Positions 26,304 to 35,154 of a DNA stretch of 64,000 nt are shown one piece after another. The translations under genes and the position numbers were made by a program. This stretch comes from Hoeflea_A sp965228435 (GTDB taxonomy: Bacteria > Pseudomonadota > Alphaproteobacteria > Rhizobiales > Rhizobiaceae), in the NCBI GenBank assembly GCA_965228435.1, contig OZ245818.1, forward strand, positions 806,001 to 870,000. The letters are read 5' to 3'. Numbering within the stretch: the stretch's first letter is position 1; each line of letters starts with the position of its first letter. The notes under the pieces are model-generated. The model was not told the origin of the DNA, did not search any database, and saw only the letters and a list, made by a program, of their open reading frames with translations.

Positions 26304-27503
26304 ATGAAACGCAGAGAACTCATTTCCATAGCAACGGCGGCCGCTGTTGCCGGGATGATATCGTTCGGCGCCCAGGCAGCCGATACGGTCAAGATCGGTG
26401 CGGTCGCGCCGAAGACCGGACCGCTGGCCGGCGGCTCGACCGTCACGCACTGGCCCAACATCCAGTTGTGGGTCACCCAGGTGAACGACCGGGGCGGCCT
26501 CAAGGTCGACGGCGGCCAGAAGATGATCGAACTGATCGAGTATGATGACAAGACCAACCCGGCCGAGCACCTCAAGGCCGTCCAGCGGCTCGCCACACAG
26601 GATGAGGTCGACTTTATCATCGCGCCCTACGGCACTGGCTTCAATGTTGCGGCAGCGCCTATCTACGCCAAATACGGCTATCCGCAGATTGCCGTCAGCG
26701 CTATCACCGACCAGATCGAAACGCTGACCGATCGCTATCCGACGCTGTTTTTCACGCTCGGATCGACGACAGCCTTCGTTGAAGGTGTGCGTGACGTGCT
26801 GAGCGACATGCGCGAAGCCGGAAAGATCGGCAACAAGATCGCCATGGTCAATGTGGCCGACGCTTTCGGTATCGAACTGGCCGAAGCGGCACGCCCGATC
26901 CTGACCGACGCCGGATTCGATATCGTCTATGACAAATCCTATCCGCTCGGCACGCCGGACCTTTCTCCGGTGGTCAAGGGCGCCAAGGCGGCCGAGCCGG
27001 ATGCTTTCGTAGCGTGGTCCTATCCGCCCGACACATTTGCGATCACCGAGCAGGCGATCATTGAGGACTTCCCGGTAAAGGCCTTCTACACGGCCGTTGC
27101 CACGCCCTTCCCGGCCTATTACGGCAAATTCGGTTCCAAGGTTGAGGGCAATCTCGGCGCCGGCGGTGTGAACCCCGACACACCTGAGATGCAAGCCTAC
27201 CGCAAGGCGCACAAGGACATCACCGGCAAGGACGCCGATTACTGGGCCTCTGCCAACACCTATGCCAGTCTGCAGGTCCTTGAACAGGCCATCGAGGGCG
27301 TCGGGTCGCTCGACCGGGCAGCCGTGACCCAGTACATCAAGGACAACACGTTCGACACGATCATGGGTTCGATCAGCTTCGACAATCAGAATTCGGCCAA
27401 ATTCTGGAGTGTCGGCCAATGGCAGGACGGCGTGTTCCGCGGCCTCACCGGCTCCAATGTCGACGGTGCCGTTCCGGTGATTGAAAAGACCGGCTGGAAC
27501 TGA
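26304..27503 (+). CDS. Liv-type ABC transporter substrate-binding protein
   Basis: Periplasmic receptor of 399 residues in the leucine/amide/aromatic-acid binding family (Peripla_BP_6 type). ATG 26304 follows AAAGGAGGAG. The signal peptide is MKRRELISIATAAAVAGMIS with cleavage near AQA-A (about residue 26). The mature protein starts VKIGAVAPKTGPLAGG, as in ligands bound between two Rossmann-like lobes. Given the flanking aldehyde dehydrogenases and coniferyl-type alcohol dehydrogenase, an aromatic ligand is more likely than a branched-chain amino acid; this is inferred. Confidence 0.92.
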   Translation: MKRRELISIATAAAVAGMISFGAQAADTVKIGAVAPKTGPLAGGSTVTHWPNIQLWVTQVNDRGGLKVDGGQKMIELIEYDDKTNPAEHLKAVQRLATQDEVDFIIAPYGTGFNVAAAPIYAKYGYPQIAVSAITDQIETLTDRYPTLFFTLGSTTAFVEGVRDVLSDMREAGKIGNKIAMVNVADAFGIELAEAARPILTDAGFDIVYDKSYPLGTPDLSPVVKGAKAAEPDAFVAWSYPPDTFAITEQAIIEDFPVKAFYTAVATPFPAYYGKFGSKVEGNLGAGGVNPDTPEMQAYRKAHKDITGKDADYWASANTYASLQVLEQAIEGVGSLDRAAVTQYIKDNTFDTIMGSISFDNQNSAKFWSVGQWQDGVFRGLTGSNVDGAVPVIEKTGWN

Positions 27504-27510
27504 GTCCATC

Positions 27511-27536
27511 ATACCCGGCGCTTTGGCGCCGGGTAT
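27511..27536 (+). terminator. Intercistronic hairpin after the binding-protein gene
   Basis: ATACCCGGCGC and GCGCCGGGTAT form an 11-bp perfect stem with a TTTG loop, with no T-run. Such hairpins between a binding-protein gene and its permease genes usually stabilise the upstream mRNA or attenuate transcription, so the receptor is made in excess. Confidence 0.75.
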
Positions 27537-27559
27537 CCTGACAATACGGAAACTCCACG

Positions 27560-28423
27560 ATGGACATCATTGTCTCCGGGCTGCTGCTTGCCGGCACGTA
27601 TGCGCTGATGGCGTTCGGCCTCAACCTGCAATACGGCGTTGCCAGGATCATGAACCTGGCCAATGGCGAGTTGCTGGTGCTCGGCGCGCTCGCTGCCTTC
27701 TGGCTGTTCACCACGGCTCAGATCAGTCCGCTGGCGACCCTGTTCGTGGTCGCGCCGCTGGCTTTCATCGGCAACTGGCTGGTCTACCGGATCCTGCTCA
27801 GCCCGCTGGTCCGCCGCGCACACAACCAGGGACAGCTTGAGGTCGACAGCATTCTGGCGACCTTCGGCATGAGCTTCGCGCTGGTTGGCGTGATGGTGTC
27901 CATCCACGGCGAATACTTCACCTATTCCTTCATGGCCGATCCGTTGTCGATCCTCGGCACCACGGTTGCCCTCAACCGGTTCATCGCCTTCGTCATGGCG
28001 GTGCTCATTGGCGGTGCCCTTTATCTTTGGCTCAATCATTCACGCCTTGGCATGGCGGTGCGGGCCGTATCAGTCAGCCCGCAGGCGTCGGGGCTGGTCG
28101 GCATCAACGTTCCTCGTATTTCGGCGCTCGCCTTTGCCATCGGCGGTGCTGTGACCAGTGTCGGCGGTGTGCTGATTTCGACCTTCATCACCCTCGACGC
28201 ATCGATCGGCGTCATCTTCACCATGAAGGCGCTGATCATCGTCATCATGGGCGGTGTCGGGGATATCCGCGGAGCCATCATTGCCGCGATCATCCTCGGC
28301 GTCGTCGAAACGGCGGTCGCGACCCTGATCGATCCCGGACTGACACTGGTCGCCGCCTACCTGATCTTCCTGCTGGTGCTGCTTTTCCGGCCGCAGGGCC
28401 TGTTCGGTCGGGGGGCGTCATGA
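27560..28423 (+). CDS. Liv-type ABC transporter permease (LivH family)
   Basis: Inner-membrane permease of 287 residues with about eight hydrophobic helices, starting MDIIVSGLLLAGTYALMAFG. Family motifs are YGVARIMNLANGE near the N-terminus and MGGVGDIRGAIIAAIILG near the C-terminus. The stop overlaps the next permease start by 4 bp (ATGA). It pairs with the LivM-type protein to form the membrane channel. Confidence 0.94.
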   Translation: MDIIVSGLLLAGTYALMAFGLNLQYGVARIMNLANGELLVLGALAAFWLFTTAQISPLATLFVVAPLAFIGNWLVYRILLSPLVRRAHNQGQLEVDSILATFGMSFALVGVMVSIHGEYFTYSFMADPLSILGTTVALNRFIAFVMAVLIGGALYLWLNHSRLGMAVRAVSVSPQASGLVGINVPRISALAFAIGGAVTSVGGVLISTFITLDASIGVIFTMKALIIVIMGGVGDIRGAIIAAIILGVVETAVATLIDPGLTLVAAYLIFLLVLLFRPQGLFGRGAS

Positions 28424-29340
28424 CCGCCAATCGCATGGAATTGCCGATCGCGGTTGTCGCGGTCATCCTGGCGGCCTGCATCCCGCTTGTGGCCAACGGC
28501 TACTGGCTGTCACTTGCCGTCACGGCCGCGATGTATGTCGCGCTGGCGACCAGCTGGGCGCTGTTTTCCGGCCCGACCCACTACATCTCGCTGGCGACGG
28601 CAGCCTTTTTCGGCATCGGCGGCTACCTGGTGGCGACCGGCATGAGCGATTACGAGCAGTCCTTCTGGCTGATGGCGTTGATCGCACCACTGGTGGCCAC
28701 TGTGCTGGCCATGCTGATCGGCCTGGCGACCTTGCGCCTGTCCGGCGTCTATTTTGTCATCTTCACGCTCGGACTGGCGGAGATGATCCGCAATCTTGTG
28801 TCCTGGATTCAGAACAACTTCCTCGGCTCACGCGGCCTTTACGTGCTGACCGATTTCACCGAGGCGCATATCTACTGGATGCTGCTCACCGTCGCGGCGG
28901 TCGTCTACTTCCTTGGCTGGGTCTTGCAGCAATCGCGTCTGGGTTTCGCATTGCGCATCATCGGCAACGATGAGACCGTCGCACGGCATGTCGGCATCAA
29001 CACCGCCTGGTCGAAGGTGGTGCTGTTCATGACCACCGGCTTCGTCGGCGCCCTGGTCGGCGCCATCATCGCCCCGCGCTATTCCTATATCGAACCCAAC
29101 CAGGTGTTTTCGCCGGAACTGAGCTTCCTGGTCGTCATCATGGCGCTGCTGGGCGGATCGCACCGGCTGTGGGGGCCGCTGATCGGCGTTATCCCGTTCA
29201 CGCTTTTATGGGAGGTGATCACCATCTCCTTTCCCAACTACACGACCCTGTTTCTTGGACTGACCTTCCTGGTGATCGTCTATTTCATCCCCAACGGCAT
29301 CGTAGGCCTGGTGGAAAAACTGGCGAGGACGGCACGATGA
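28420..29340 (+). CDS. Liv-type ABC transporter permease (LivM family)
   Basis: Second inner-membrane permease, 306 residues, starting at ATG 28420 (MTANRMELPIAVVAV). The frame extends far upstream only as a shadow of the LivH gene. It has about nine hydrophobic segments, with the family features GIGGYLVATGM, LSGVYFVIFTLGLAEM and MALLGGSHRLWGPLIG. It overlaps both neighbours by 4 bp. Confidence 0.93.
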   Translation: MTANRMELPIAVVAVILAACIPLVANGYWLSLAVTAAMYVALATSWALFSGPTHYISLATAAFFGIGGYLVATGMSDYEQSFWLMALIAPLVATVLAMLIGLATLRLSGVYFVIFTLGLAEMIRNLVSWIQNNFLGSRGLYVLTDFTEAHIYWMLLTVAAVVYFLGWVLQQSRLGFALRIIGNDETVARHVGINTAWSKVVLFMTTGFVGALVGAIIAPRYSYIEPNQVFSPELSFLVVIMALLGGSHRLWGPLIGVIPFTLLWEVITISFPNYTTLFLGLTFLVIVYFIPNGIVGLVEKLARTAR

Positions 29341-30068
29341 CCTCGGCACGAACCGTCCTTACCGTCGACAATGTCACCCGCCGCTTCGGTGGCCTGGTGG
29401 CTGTCGATTCCATGAGCTTTACCGTCGGCCAGCATGAGGTGCTCGGTATCATCGGGCCCAACGGCTCCGGTAAGACGACCATGATGAACCTCATCTCGGG
29501 CGCCTTGCGGGTTTCCGCCGGACGCATTGCCATGGGCGAGCACGTCCTGAGCACCGCACCCGCACACCATGTTGCACGCTGGGGTGTCGCGCGAACCTTT
29601 CAGCTGGTGCGTATCCTCCCCAGCCTGTCGATCATCGAAAATGTCATGGCGGGCGCCGCTTTTGGTCACCGACCGCAATGGGGCGCGACGGCGCGCGACC
29701 GCGCCACCCGCCTGCTGGCCCGCGTCGGGCTCGAAGGACAAACCCACGTCGACGCCTCCGCGCTCACCTATATTGACCAGAAACGTCTCGAACTTGCCCG
29801 AGCTCTGGCGTCCGATCCGGAAATCCTGTTGCTTGATGAATGGCTGGCTGGCCTCAACCCGACAGAACTGCAAGTCGGCATCGACCTGATTGCCGACCTG
29901 CGGCGCGAAGGCCGAACCATCATTCTGGTCGAGCACGTGATGGACGCCATCCGCTCGCTCTGCGACCGCTGCGTGGTGATGAATTCCGGCGCCAAGATCG
30001 CCGAAGGAACGCCCGCAGACGTGCTTTCCGACCCGGAAGTGATCCGCGCCTATCTGGGGGACGAATGA
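29337..30068 (+). CDS. Liv-type ABC transporter ATPase (LivG family)
   Basis: Cytoplasmic ATPase of 243 residues from ATG 29337. Walker A is GPNGSGKT (40-47), and Walker B is ILLLDEWLAGL with the catalytic Glu168. The signature motif is unusual: LTYIDQ (143-148) replaces LSYGxQ or LSGGQ, followed by a normal KRLELARAL. The switch His is in LVEH (197-200). The weak signature does not rule out activity, because the pair needs at least one canonical site and the partner LivF has MSGGEQ. Confidence 0.92.
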   Translation: MTSARTVLTVDNVTRRFGGLVAVDSMSFTVGQHEVLGIIGPNGSGKTTMMNLISGALRVSAGRIAMGEHVLSTAPAHHVARWGVARTFQLVRILPSLSIIENVMAGAAFGHRPQWGATARDRATRLLARVGLEGQTHVDASALTYIDQKRLELARALASDPEILLLDEWLAGLNPTELQVGIDLIADLRREGRTIILVEHVMDAIRSLCDRCVVMNSGAKIAEGTPADVLSDPEVIRAYLGDE

Positions 30069-31219
30069 TGCTGGAGGTTCGCGACCTTTCCGTCACCTAC
30101 GGCCGCCACCGGGCGCTGGCCGATATCGGGATCGACGTCCGGCAAGGTGAAATCGTCGTCATCCTGGGCGCCAATGGTGCCGGCAAGAGTTCATTGCTGC
30201 AGGCGATCGCCGGCATGTCGGAGGGGACGGTTGCCGGAACCGTGACGCTCGACGGGGCTCCCCTGCTCGGGCTCGGTGCCGATGAGATCGTTGAACGCGG
30301 AATTGCCTATGTGCCGGAAGGGCGCGGGATTTTCGGCGACCTGTCGGTGGGTGAAAACCTGACACTCGGCGCCTATTCGGCACGGGCCCGGGCGCGCGAA
30401 AGCGAGAACATGCGCGCCGTGCTCGAGCTCTTTCCGAAACTCGCCGAACGCCGCAAACAGATCGCCCGAACCATGTCGGGCGGCGAACAGCAGATGGTGG
30501 CCATTGGCCGGGCGATCATGTCCGACCCGGACATCCTGATGCTCGACGAGCCGTCTCTCGGCCTGTCGCCGCTTTTGTGCAAGGAGCTTTTTCACAATCT
30601 CTCCGAGATCCGGTCCACCGGGCTTGGCGTGCTGCTGGTGGAGCAAAATGCGAAACAGAGCCTGGCGATCGCCGACCGCGGCTACCTGCTCGAAAATGGC
30701 GGCATCATCGGAGAGAACGACGCCGAGTCGATGCTGAATGACCCCGCCGTTCAGGCCGCATATCTCGGGGGCGCGGCAGGCCACACGGACGCCAAGTCCG
30801 CTTCATCTCCAGGCAAGGCCGCATCGAAGCCGAGTTTCGTTCGACCGCAACCCGTCACGGATCCGGGACGAAGCGCCGACGACCTCGCAGGAGAGGCCAT
30901 CTCCGGTCTCGTTCGGCGAGCGGCCGAACGGGCCACGCCACCACCAGCTCCGGCGGTCCTTCCACCGAAGCAAACGGTGCGTTCCGAGCCGGCGGAAACA
31001 GATCGCCCCAATGAACGTGATCCTGACATCGCCCGGGTGTTGCGGGAAATTGAAGAAGCGGCGGAACGCGCCCGCTCCGGCGACAGCCCACCTGTCTCGA
31101 GCCGCCCGGCTTCAAGAACCGAACCCGAAGGTCCACTGCCCGAAATCAAGGTCTGGCGCCGCAATCCGATCGAAGTCTGGAAGCGCGGCCCCGATGGCAA
31201 ACTCAGGAAGGGAAAGTAG
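30065..31219 (+). CDS. Liv-type ABC transporter ATPase (LivF family) with C-terminal extension
   Basis: Second ATPase, 384 residues from ATG 30065, against about 235 for typical LivF. The ATPase core covers residues 1-237: Walker A GANGAGKS (35-42), signature MSGGEQ (137-142), Walker B ILMLDEPS and switch VEQ. The remaining 147 residues are Pro, Ala, Arg and Ser rich and probably disordered. They include a charged helix-like stretch (DPDIARVLREIEEAAERA) and end in a Trp/Arg-rich tail (KVWRRNPIEVWKR). The tail could recruit a partner or membrane. The frame is uninterrupted, and the next gene begins 1 bp after its stop with its own ribosome site. Confidence 0.93.
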   Translation: MMLEVRDLSVTYGRHRALADIGIDVRQGEIVVILGANGAGKSSLLQAIAGMSEGTVAGTVTLDGAPLLGLGADEIVERGIAYVPEGRGIFGDLSVGENLTLGAYSARARARESENMRAVLELFPKLAERRKQIARTMSGGEQQMVAIGRAIMSDPDILMLDEPSLGLSPLLCKELFHNLSEIRSTGLGVLLVEQNAKQSLAIADRGYLLENGGIIGENDAESMLNDPAVQAAYLGGAAGHTDAKSASSPGKAASKPSFVRPQPVTDPGRSADDLAGEAISGLVRRAAERATPPPAPAVLPPKQTVRSEPAETDRPNERDPDIARVLREIEEAAERARSGDSPPVSSRPASRTEPEGPLPEIKVWRRNPIEVWKRGPDGKLRKGK

Positions 31220-31220
31220 C

Positions 31221-32681
31221 ATGGCACGCCAGTTCGAATCCTACTATGCCGGAGGCTCGTGGCGCCCGGCGCCGTCCCGTTTCCAGGATTTCAACCCGGC
31301 CGACGGATCCGTTTGGGCCGAAGTCGCCGATGCAAGCCTCGCCGAGGTGCGTTCGGCGATTGATGCCGCACAGGCGGCCTTTGCGGACTGGTCGGCTCGG
31401 CCGTTTCACGAGCGTGCCCACTATATGCTCAAGGTCGCCGACGCCTTCGAAGCCCGTCGCGCCGATCTGGTGCGGGCGCTGCAGGAGGAAGGCGGCGGCT
31501 GGTTCGGCAAGGGCATGTTCGAATCCGGCTACGTTCCGGAGGTTTTTCGGGCCGCGGCTGCCATGAATTATGCACCGATCGGTGAAATCATGCCGTCCGA
31601 GCACCACAAGGTCTCGATGGCCATGCGACGGCCGATGGGTGTCATCACAGTGATCTCGCCGTGGAATTTCCCCTCTCTGCTCACCTCTCGCGGCCTCGCT
31701 TTCCCGATTGCCGCAGGCAACACGGTGGTGCTCAAGCCATCGGAAGAAACGCCCTATACAGGCGGCCTGATTTTCGCCGAGATTTTCGAGGAGGCCGGCG
31801 TTCCGGCTGGCGTACTCAACGTCGTCACATGTTCCCGGGACAACCTGGCCACTATCGGCGACGAGCTGGTCGAGAACCCGAAAATCAAGGGCATCTCGTT
31901 CACTGGTTCGACTCCCGTCGGCCGCATGATCGCTGCGCGTGCGGGCGCGCACCTGAAAAAAGCCTGTGTTGAACTTGGCGGCAAGGACGCCCTGATCATC
32001 TGCGACGATGCTGATTTCGAACGCGCCGTGGGCGCCGCCAATTTCGGCAGCTTCATGCATCAGGGGCAGATCTGCATGAGCGTCGAGAAGGTGCTGGTGC
32101 AGGATACGCTCTACGACCGGTTCCTGCCGGCCTTTGTCGAACGGGCCGGGCGCCTCAAGGTAGGCGATCCTTCCGCGGACCAGGGTCACGTGATCGGGCC
32201 GCTGATCAACGACAAGCAGGCGGCCAGGATCAAGGCGCAGATTGATGATGCCATAGAGAAAGGCGCGCGGGTCGAACTGGGCGGCGGCGTCGATGGCCGT
32301 TTCGTCGAGCCGACGATCCTGACCGGCGTGACGCCCGAGATGCTGATCTACCGCGAGGAGACCTTCGGCCCCGTGGTGCCCGTCATTCCGTTCCGCACCG
32401 ACGACGAAGCGATCGCGATTGCCAATGACAGCGAATACGGCCTTTCGTCCGGTGTCATCACACGCGACGAGAGCCGCGGCCTGGCAATCGCCAGCGCCCT
32501 CGAAACCGGCATGTGCCATATCAACTGCTCATCAGTGAATGATGAACCGCATGTGCCCTTCGGTGGCTCCAAGTCATCCGGCGTCGGACGGCACGGCGGA
32601 CGCTGGTCGACCGAAACCTTTACCGAAACCCGTTGGATCACGCTGGAGCGTGGTGGCCGACCCTATCCGCCGGCATTTTGA
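31221..32681 (+). CDS. Aldehyde dehydrogenase (vanillin/benzaldehyde dehydrogenase-like)
   Basis: NAD-dependent dehydrogenase of 486 residues. Cofactor motif SPWNFP (146-151), FTGSTPVG, catalytic Glu251 in ELGGKDAL and nucleophile Cys285 in GQICMSV are all present. It resembles enzymes that oxidise aromatic aldehydes. In this operon it would take the aldehyde formed by the following CalA-like alcohol dehydrogenase to the acid, for example coniferyl aldehyde to ferulate; this is inferred. GGAAGGGAAAG precedes the ATG. The SDR gene starts 13 bp downstream. Confidence 0.9.
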   Translation: MARQFESYYAGGSWRPAPSRFQDFNPADGSVWAEVADASLAEVRSAIDAAQAAFADWSARPFHERAHYMLKVADAFEARRADLVRALQEEGGGWFGKGMFESGYVPEVFRAAAAMNYAPIGEIMPSEHHKVSMAMRRPMGVITVISPWNFPSLLTSRGLAFPIAAGNTVVLKPSEETPYTGGLIFAEIFEEAGVPAGVLNVVTCSRDNLATIGDELVENPKIKGISFTGSTPVGRMIAARAGAHLKKACVELGGKDALIICDDADFERAVGAANFGSFMHQGQICMSVEKVLVQDTLYDRFLPAFVERAGRLKVGDPSADQGHVIGPLINDKQAARIKAQIDDAIEKGARVELGGGVDGRFVEPTILTGVTPEMLIYREETFGPVVPVIPFRTDDEAIAIANDSEYGLSSGVITRDESRGLAIASALETGMCHINCSSVNDEPHVPFGGSKSSGVGRHGGRWSTETFTETRWITLERGGRPYPPAF

Positions 32682-32693
32682 GGAGAAACATCC

Positions 32694-33503
32694 ATGTCCG
32701 ATCTGAGTTGGGCTGAAGGCAAGCTGCTGAAAGACAAACGCATCGTGGTGACCGGTTGCTCCTCGGGGATCGGGCTTGAGACCGCACGAACCATCAAGAA
32801 ACTCGGAGCTGAGGTCATCGGTGTCGATGTCACCAAAACCGAGGACTACGTCGACGAACTCTATGTCGCCGACCTCTCCGACCGGCAAACGATCAAGGCG
32901 CTGGTAGAAGCACTGCCCGGCGGTATTGACGGTCTTGCCAATGTGGCCGGTCTGCCGCCGACCGCACCGGCAGACAAGGTCATCCTCGTCAATCTCGTCG
33001 GCCTGCGCTTCCTGACCGAGAGCCTGATCCCGAAACTCAACGACGGGGCATCGATCGTCAATCTGGCGTCACTGGCGGGTTTCGGCTGGCCGCAGGCAAT
33101 GGAGACGGCGCTGGCCGCCGATGAATTGGAATTCGAAGACGTCGAGACCTTCATCCAGCGCCATCGCGTCGGCAACGAAGGCGGCCGCAGCTACTTCTTT
33201 TCCAAGGAAGCGCTGATCGTCTGGACCATGAAAAACCGCTGGACCTGGCGCGATCGCGGGATCCGCATGAACGCGGTGTCGCCGGGACCGGTCGACACGC
33301 CCATACTCAAGGACTTCATCGAGACGCTGGGCGCACGTGCCGAAGAAGACATGCGCGTCATGGACCGGCCGGGCCACGCGGATGATATCGCGCCGGTCGT
33401 GGCGTTCCTTTTGTCGGATATGTCGCGCTGGATGCGCGGCACCAATGTCCACGTCGACGGGGGCATGTCTTCACATGTCCTGTCCGGGATGCATCAGTTT
33501 TAG
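32694..33503 (+). CDS. calA: Coniferyl-alcohol dehydrogenase-like SDR
   Basis: Short-chain dehydrogenase of 269 residues. TGCSSGIG (20-27) binds the cofactor; Ser126, Tyr167 and Lys171 form the catalytic set. The unusual long segment before Tyr167 and the sequence YFFSKEALIVW match Pseudomonas CalA, which oxidises coniferyl alcohol to coniferyl aldehyde. The C-terminus keeps MNAVSPGPVDTPIL and VHVDGG. It is co-transcribed after an aldehyde dehydrogenase and a transporter, consistent with uptake and oxidation of phenylpropanoid alcohols. Substrate preference is unproven. Confidence 0.8.
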   Translation: MSDLSWAEGKLLKDKRIVVTGCSSGIGLETARTIKKLGAEVIGVDVTKTEDYVDELYVADLSDRQTIKALVEALPGGIDGLANVAGLPPTAPADKVILVNLVGLRFLTESLIPKLNDGASIVNLASLAGFGWPQAMETALAADELEFEDVETFIQRHRVGNEGGRSYFFSKEALIVWTMKNRWTWRDRGIRMNAVSPGPVDTPILKDFIETLGARAEEDMRVMDRPGHADDIAPVVAFLLSDMSRWMRGTNVHVDGGMSSHVLSGMHQF

Positions 33504-33519
33504 AGCAGGGAGATCAACG

Positions 33520-35133
33520 ATGGCCTCGTTTATCACATTCCTCATCGTCGTTCTTGTCCTGGCAGCCATTGTCGTGGTGCTGGTGGCCTACTTTTTCCAC
33601 CGGGCCTCGCGGGAAGTCAGCCTGATCAGAACCGGCGCCGGCGGCCGCAAGGTCGTCATGGACGGCGGCGTTCTCGCCCTTCCCTATTTCCACGAGGTGA
33701 CACGCGTCAACATGCAGACGCTGCGGCTGGAAATCCGTCGCGAGGGTGAGCAGGCGCTCATCACCAAGGACAGGCTGAGGGTCGACGCCGGAGTGGAATT
33801 CTACGTTTCGGTGCTGTCCGATCCCGAGGCCATCGCCCGCGCTTCGCAGACGCTCGGCGACCGGACCTTTCGGGCCGACAGCCTGCGCGACCTGATCGAA
33901 GGCAAGCTGGTCGATACGCTGCGTGCCGTGGCGGCCCGCATGACCATGGACGAACTGCACGAAAACCGTGCGGATTTCGTCCACGAAGTCCGGGATACCC
34001 TCAACGAACCGCTGTCGCGCAACGGCCTGGCCCTGGAGAGCGTCTCGCTGACGGCGCTCGACCAGACGCCCTTCGATGCGCTCGATGAGAACAACGCCTT
34101 CAACGCCGTCGGCATGCGCAAGCTGGCCGAGGTCATCGCCACATCCAAGAAGGAACGGGCGGCAATCCAGTCGGACGCCGACGTGGCGGTTCACCGCTCC
34201 TCGATGGAAGCGTCCAAACGCAAGCTCGAAATCGATCTGGAACAGCAGGAAGCGCAAATTCGTCAGTCGCTGGAGCTGGAGCGGTTGCGCGCTGAACAGC
34301 TTGCGGAAATTGCCTCCAACAAGGCCGCTGGAGAACGCAGCGCCAGCGAAGCGCGCATCGAGATGGAACGTGGAATCCGCACCGCCGAACTGGCCCGCGA
34401 AAAGGCAGTGCGCGAAGCCGAGATTGCCCAGGCGCAGGCCCTGGAAATGGCCGAACAGGATCGCGCCATCGCCGTTGCGAAGAAGACGGAAGCGGAGAGC
34501 AAGGCGATCGCCGCTGCCGATATGGCCCGCGCGGAAGCGGTCTCCGCCGCCGAAGCCATCGCGTCCGCCCGCGCCGTGGCGGAGGCCGAGCGCAAGAAAA
34601 AGATCGCTCTTCTTGCCTCCGAACAGGACAATGAAGTGCATGCCGGCCGACTGACCTCGCGCGCCCGCGCCGAGGCCGAGGCATCGGTGGAAAAATCCAA
34701 GCAGACCCTGGAGGAGGCCAAGGCGGAAGCGGAAGCTTCGGCCCTGCGGATTGCCACGCTCAAGGACGAGATGGCGGTTCGGGCGGACGGGCAGAAGGCC
34801 CTCAATGAGGCCGAGAACGTGTTCAATGCGGAAATCGTCGGCCTCAAGCGGGATATTGCCCGGCTCGAAGCGCTGCCCAAGGTGGTGGAACAGATGGTCA
34901 AACCGGCCGAGAAGATCGATTCCATCCGGATCCACCACATCGGTGGCGGCCTGACGCCGGTCGGCGCCGCTGATGGATCAGGCAAGCCGCCCGTCAATCA
35001 GGCGCTGGATTCGATCATGGAAATGGCGGTGCAGTTGCCGGCGCTGAAGAAGATCGGCAAGGAACTCGGAATCAGCGTTGAGAAGGGCCTCACTGGCCTG
35101 GCTGACGACGAGGAGGATGAGGCGAAGAGCTGA
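33520..35133 (+). CDS. Flotillin-like SPFH-domain membrane protein (YqiK type)
   Basis: Membrane scaffold protein of 537 residues from ATG 33520. One N-terminal transmembrane helix (about 4-27, ITFLIVVLVLAAIVVVLVAY) is followed by an SPFH/band-7 domain (about 30-210). A very long Ala/Glu/Arg-rich coiled coil spans about 215-480, with a tail containing IHHIGGGL. Flotillins organise membrane microdomains and oligomerise through the coiled coil. It begins 17 bp after the calA-like gene, so it belongs to the catabolic operon. The YqiJ/NfeD-type partner that usually accompanies YqiK is not present next to it. Confidence 0.9.
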   Translation: MASFITFLIVVLVLAAIVVVLVAYFFHRASREVSLIRTGAGGRKVVMDGGVLALPYFHEVTRVNMQTLRLEIRREGEQALITKDRLRVDAGVEFYVSVLSDPEAIARASQTLGDRTFRADSLRDLIEGKLVDTLRAVAARMTMDELHENRADFVHEVRDTLNEPLSRNGLALESVSLTALDQTPFDALDENNAFNAVGMRKLAEVIATSKKERAAIQSDADVAVHRSSMEASKRKLEIDLEQQEAQIRQSLELERLRAEQLAEIASNKAAGERSASEARIEMERGIRTAELAREKAVREAEIAQAQALEMAEQDRAIAVAKKTEAESKAIAAADMARAEAVSAAEAIASARAVAEAERKKKIALLASEQDNEVHAGRLTSRARAEAEASVEKSKQTLEEAKAEAEASALRIATLKDEMAVRADGQKALNEAENVFNAEIVGLKRDIARLEALPKVVEQMVKPAEKIDSIRIHHIGGGLTPVGAADGSGKPPVNQALDSIMEMAVQLPALKKIGKELGISVEKGLTGLADDEEDEAKS

Positions 35134-35147
35134 GCGCCCTTCGCCTC
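35119..35147. terminator. Hairpin at the end of the flotillin operon
   Basis: GAGGCGAAG (35119-35127) and CTTCGCCTC (35139-35147) form a 9-bp stem across the flotillin stop, between convergent genes. The loop contains the stop codon. A short T-rich stretch follows, so termination is plausible but not strong. Confidence 0.5.
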
Positions 35148-35154
35148 TTCAGGC

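Noticed and set aside
33514..34938. A 474-codon open frame antisense to the flotillin gene.
   Set aside because: It mirrors the repeated Ala/Glu coiled-coil codons, and the sense gene is clear.
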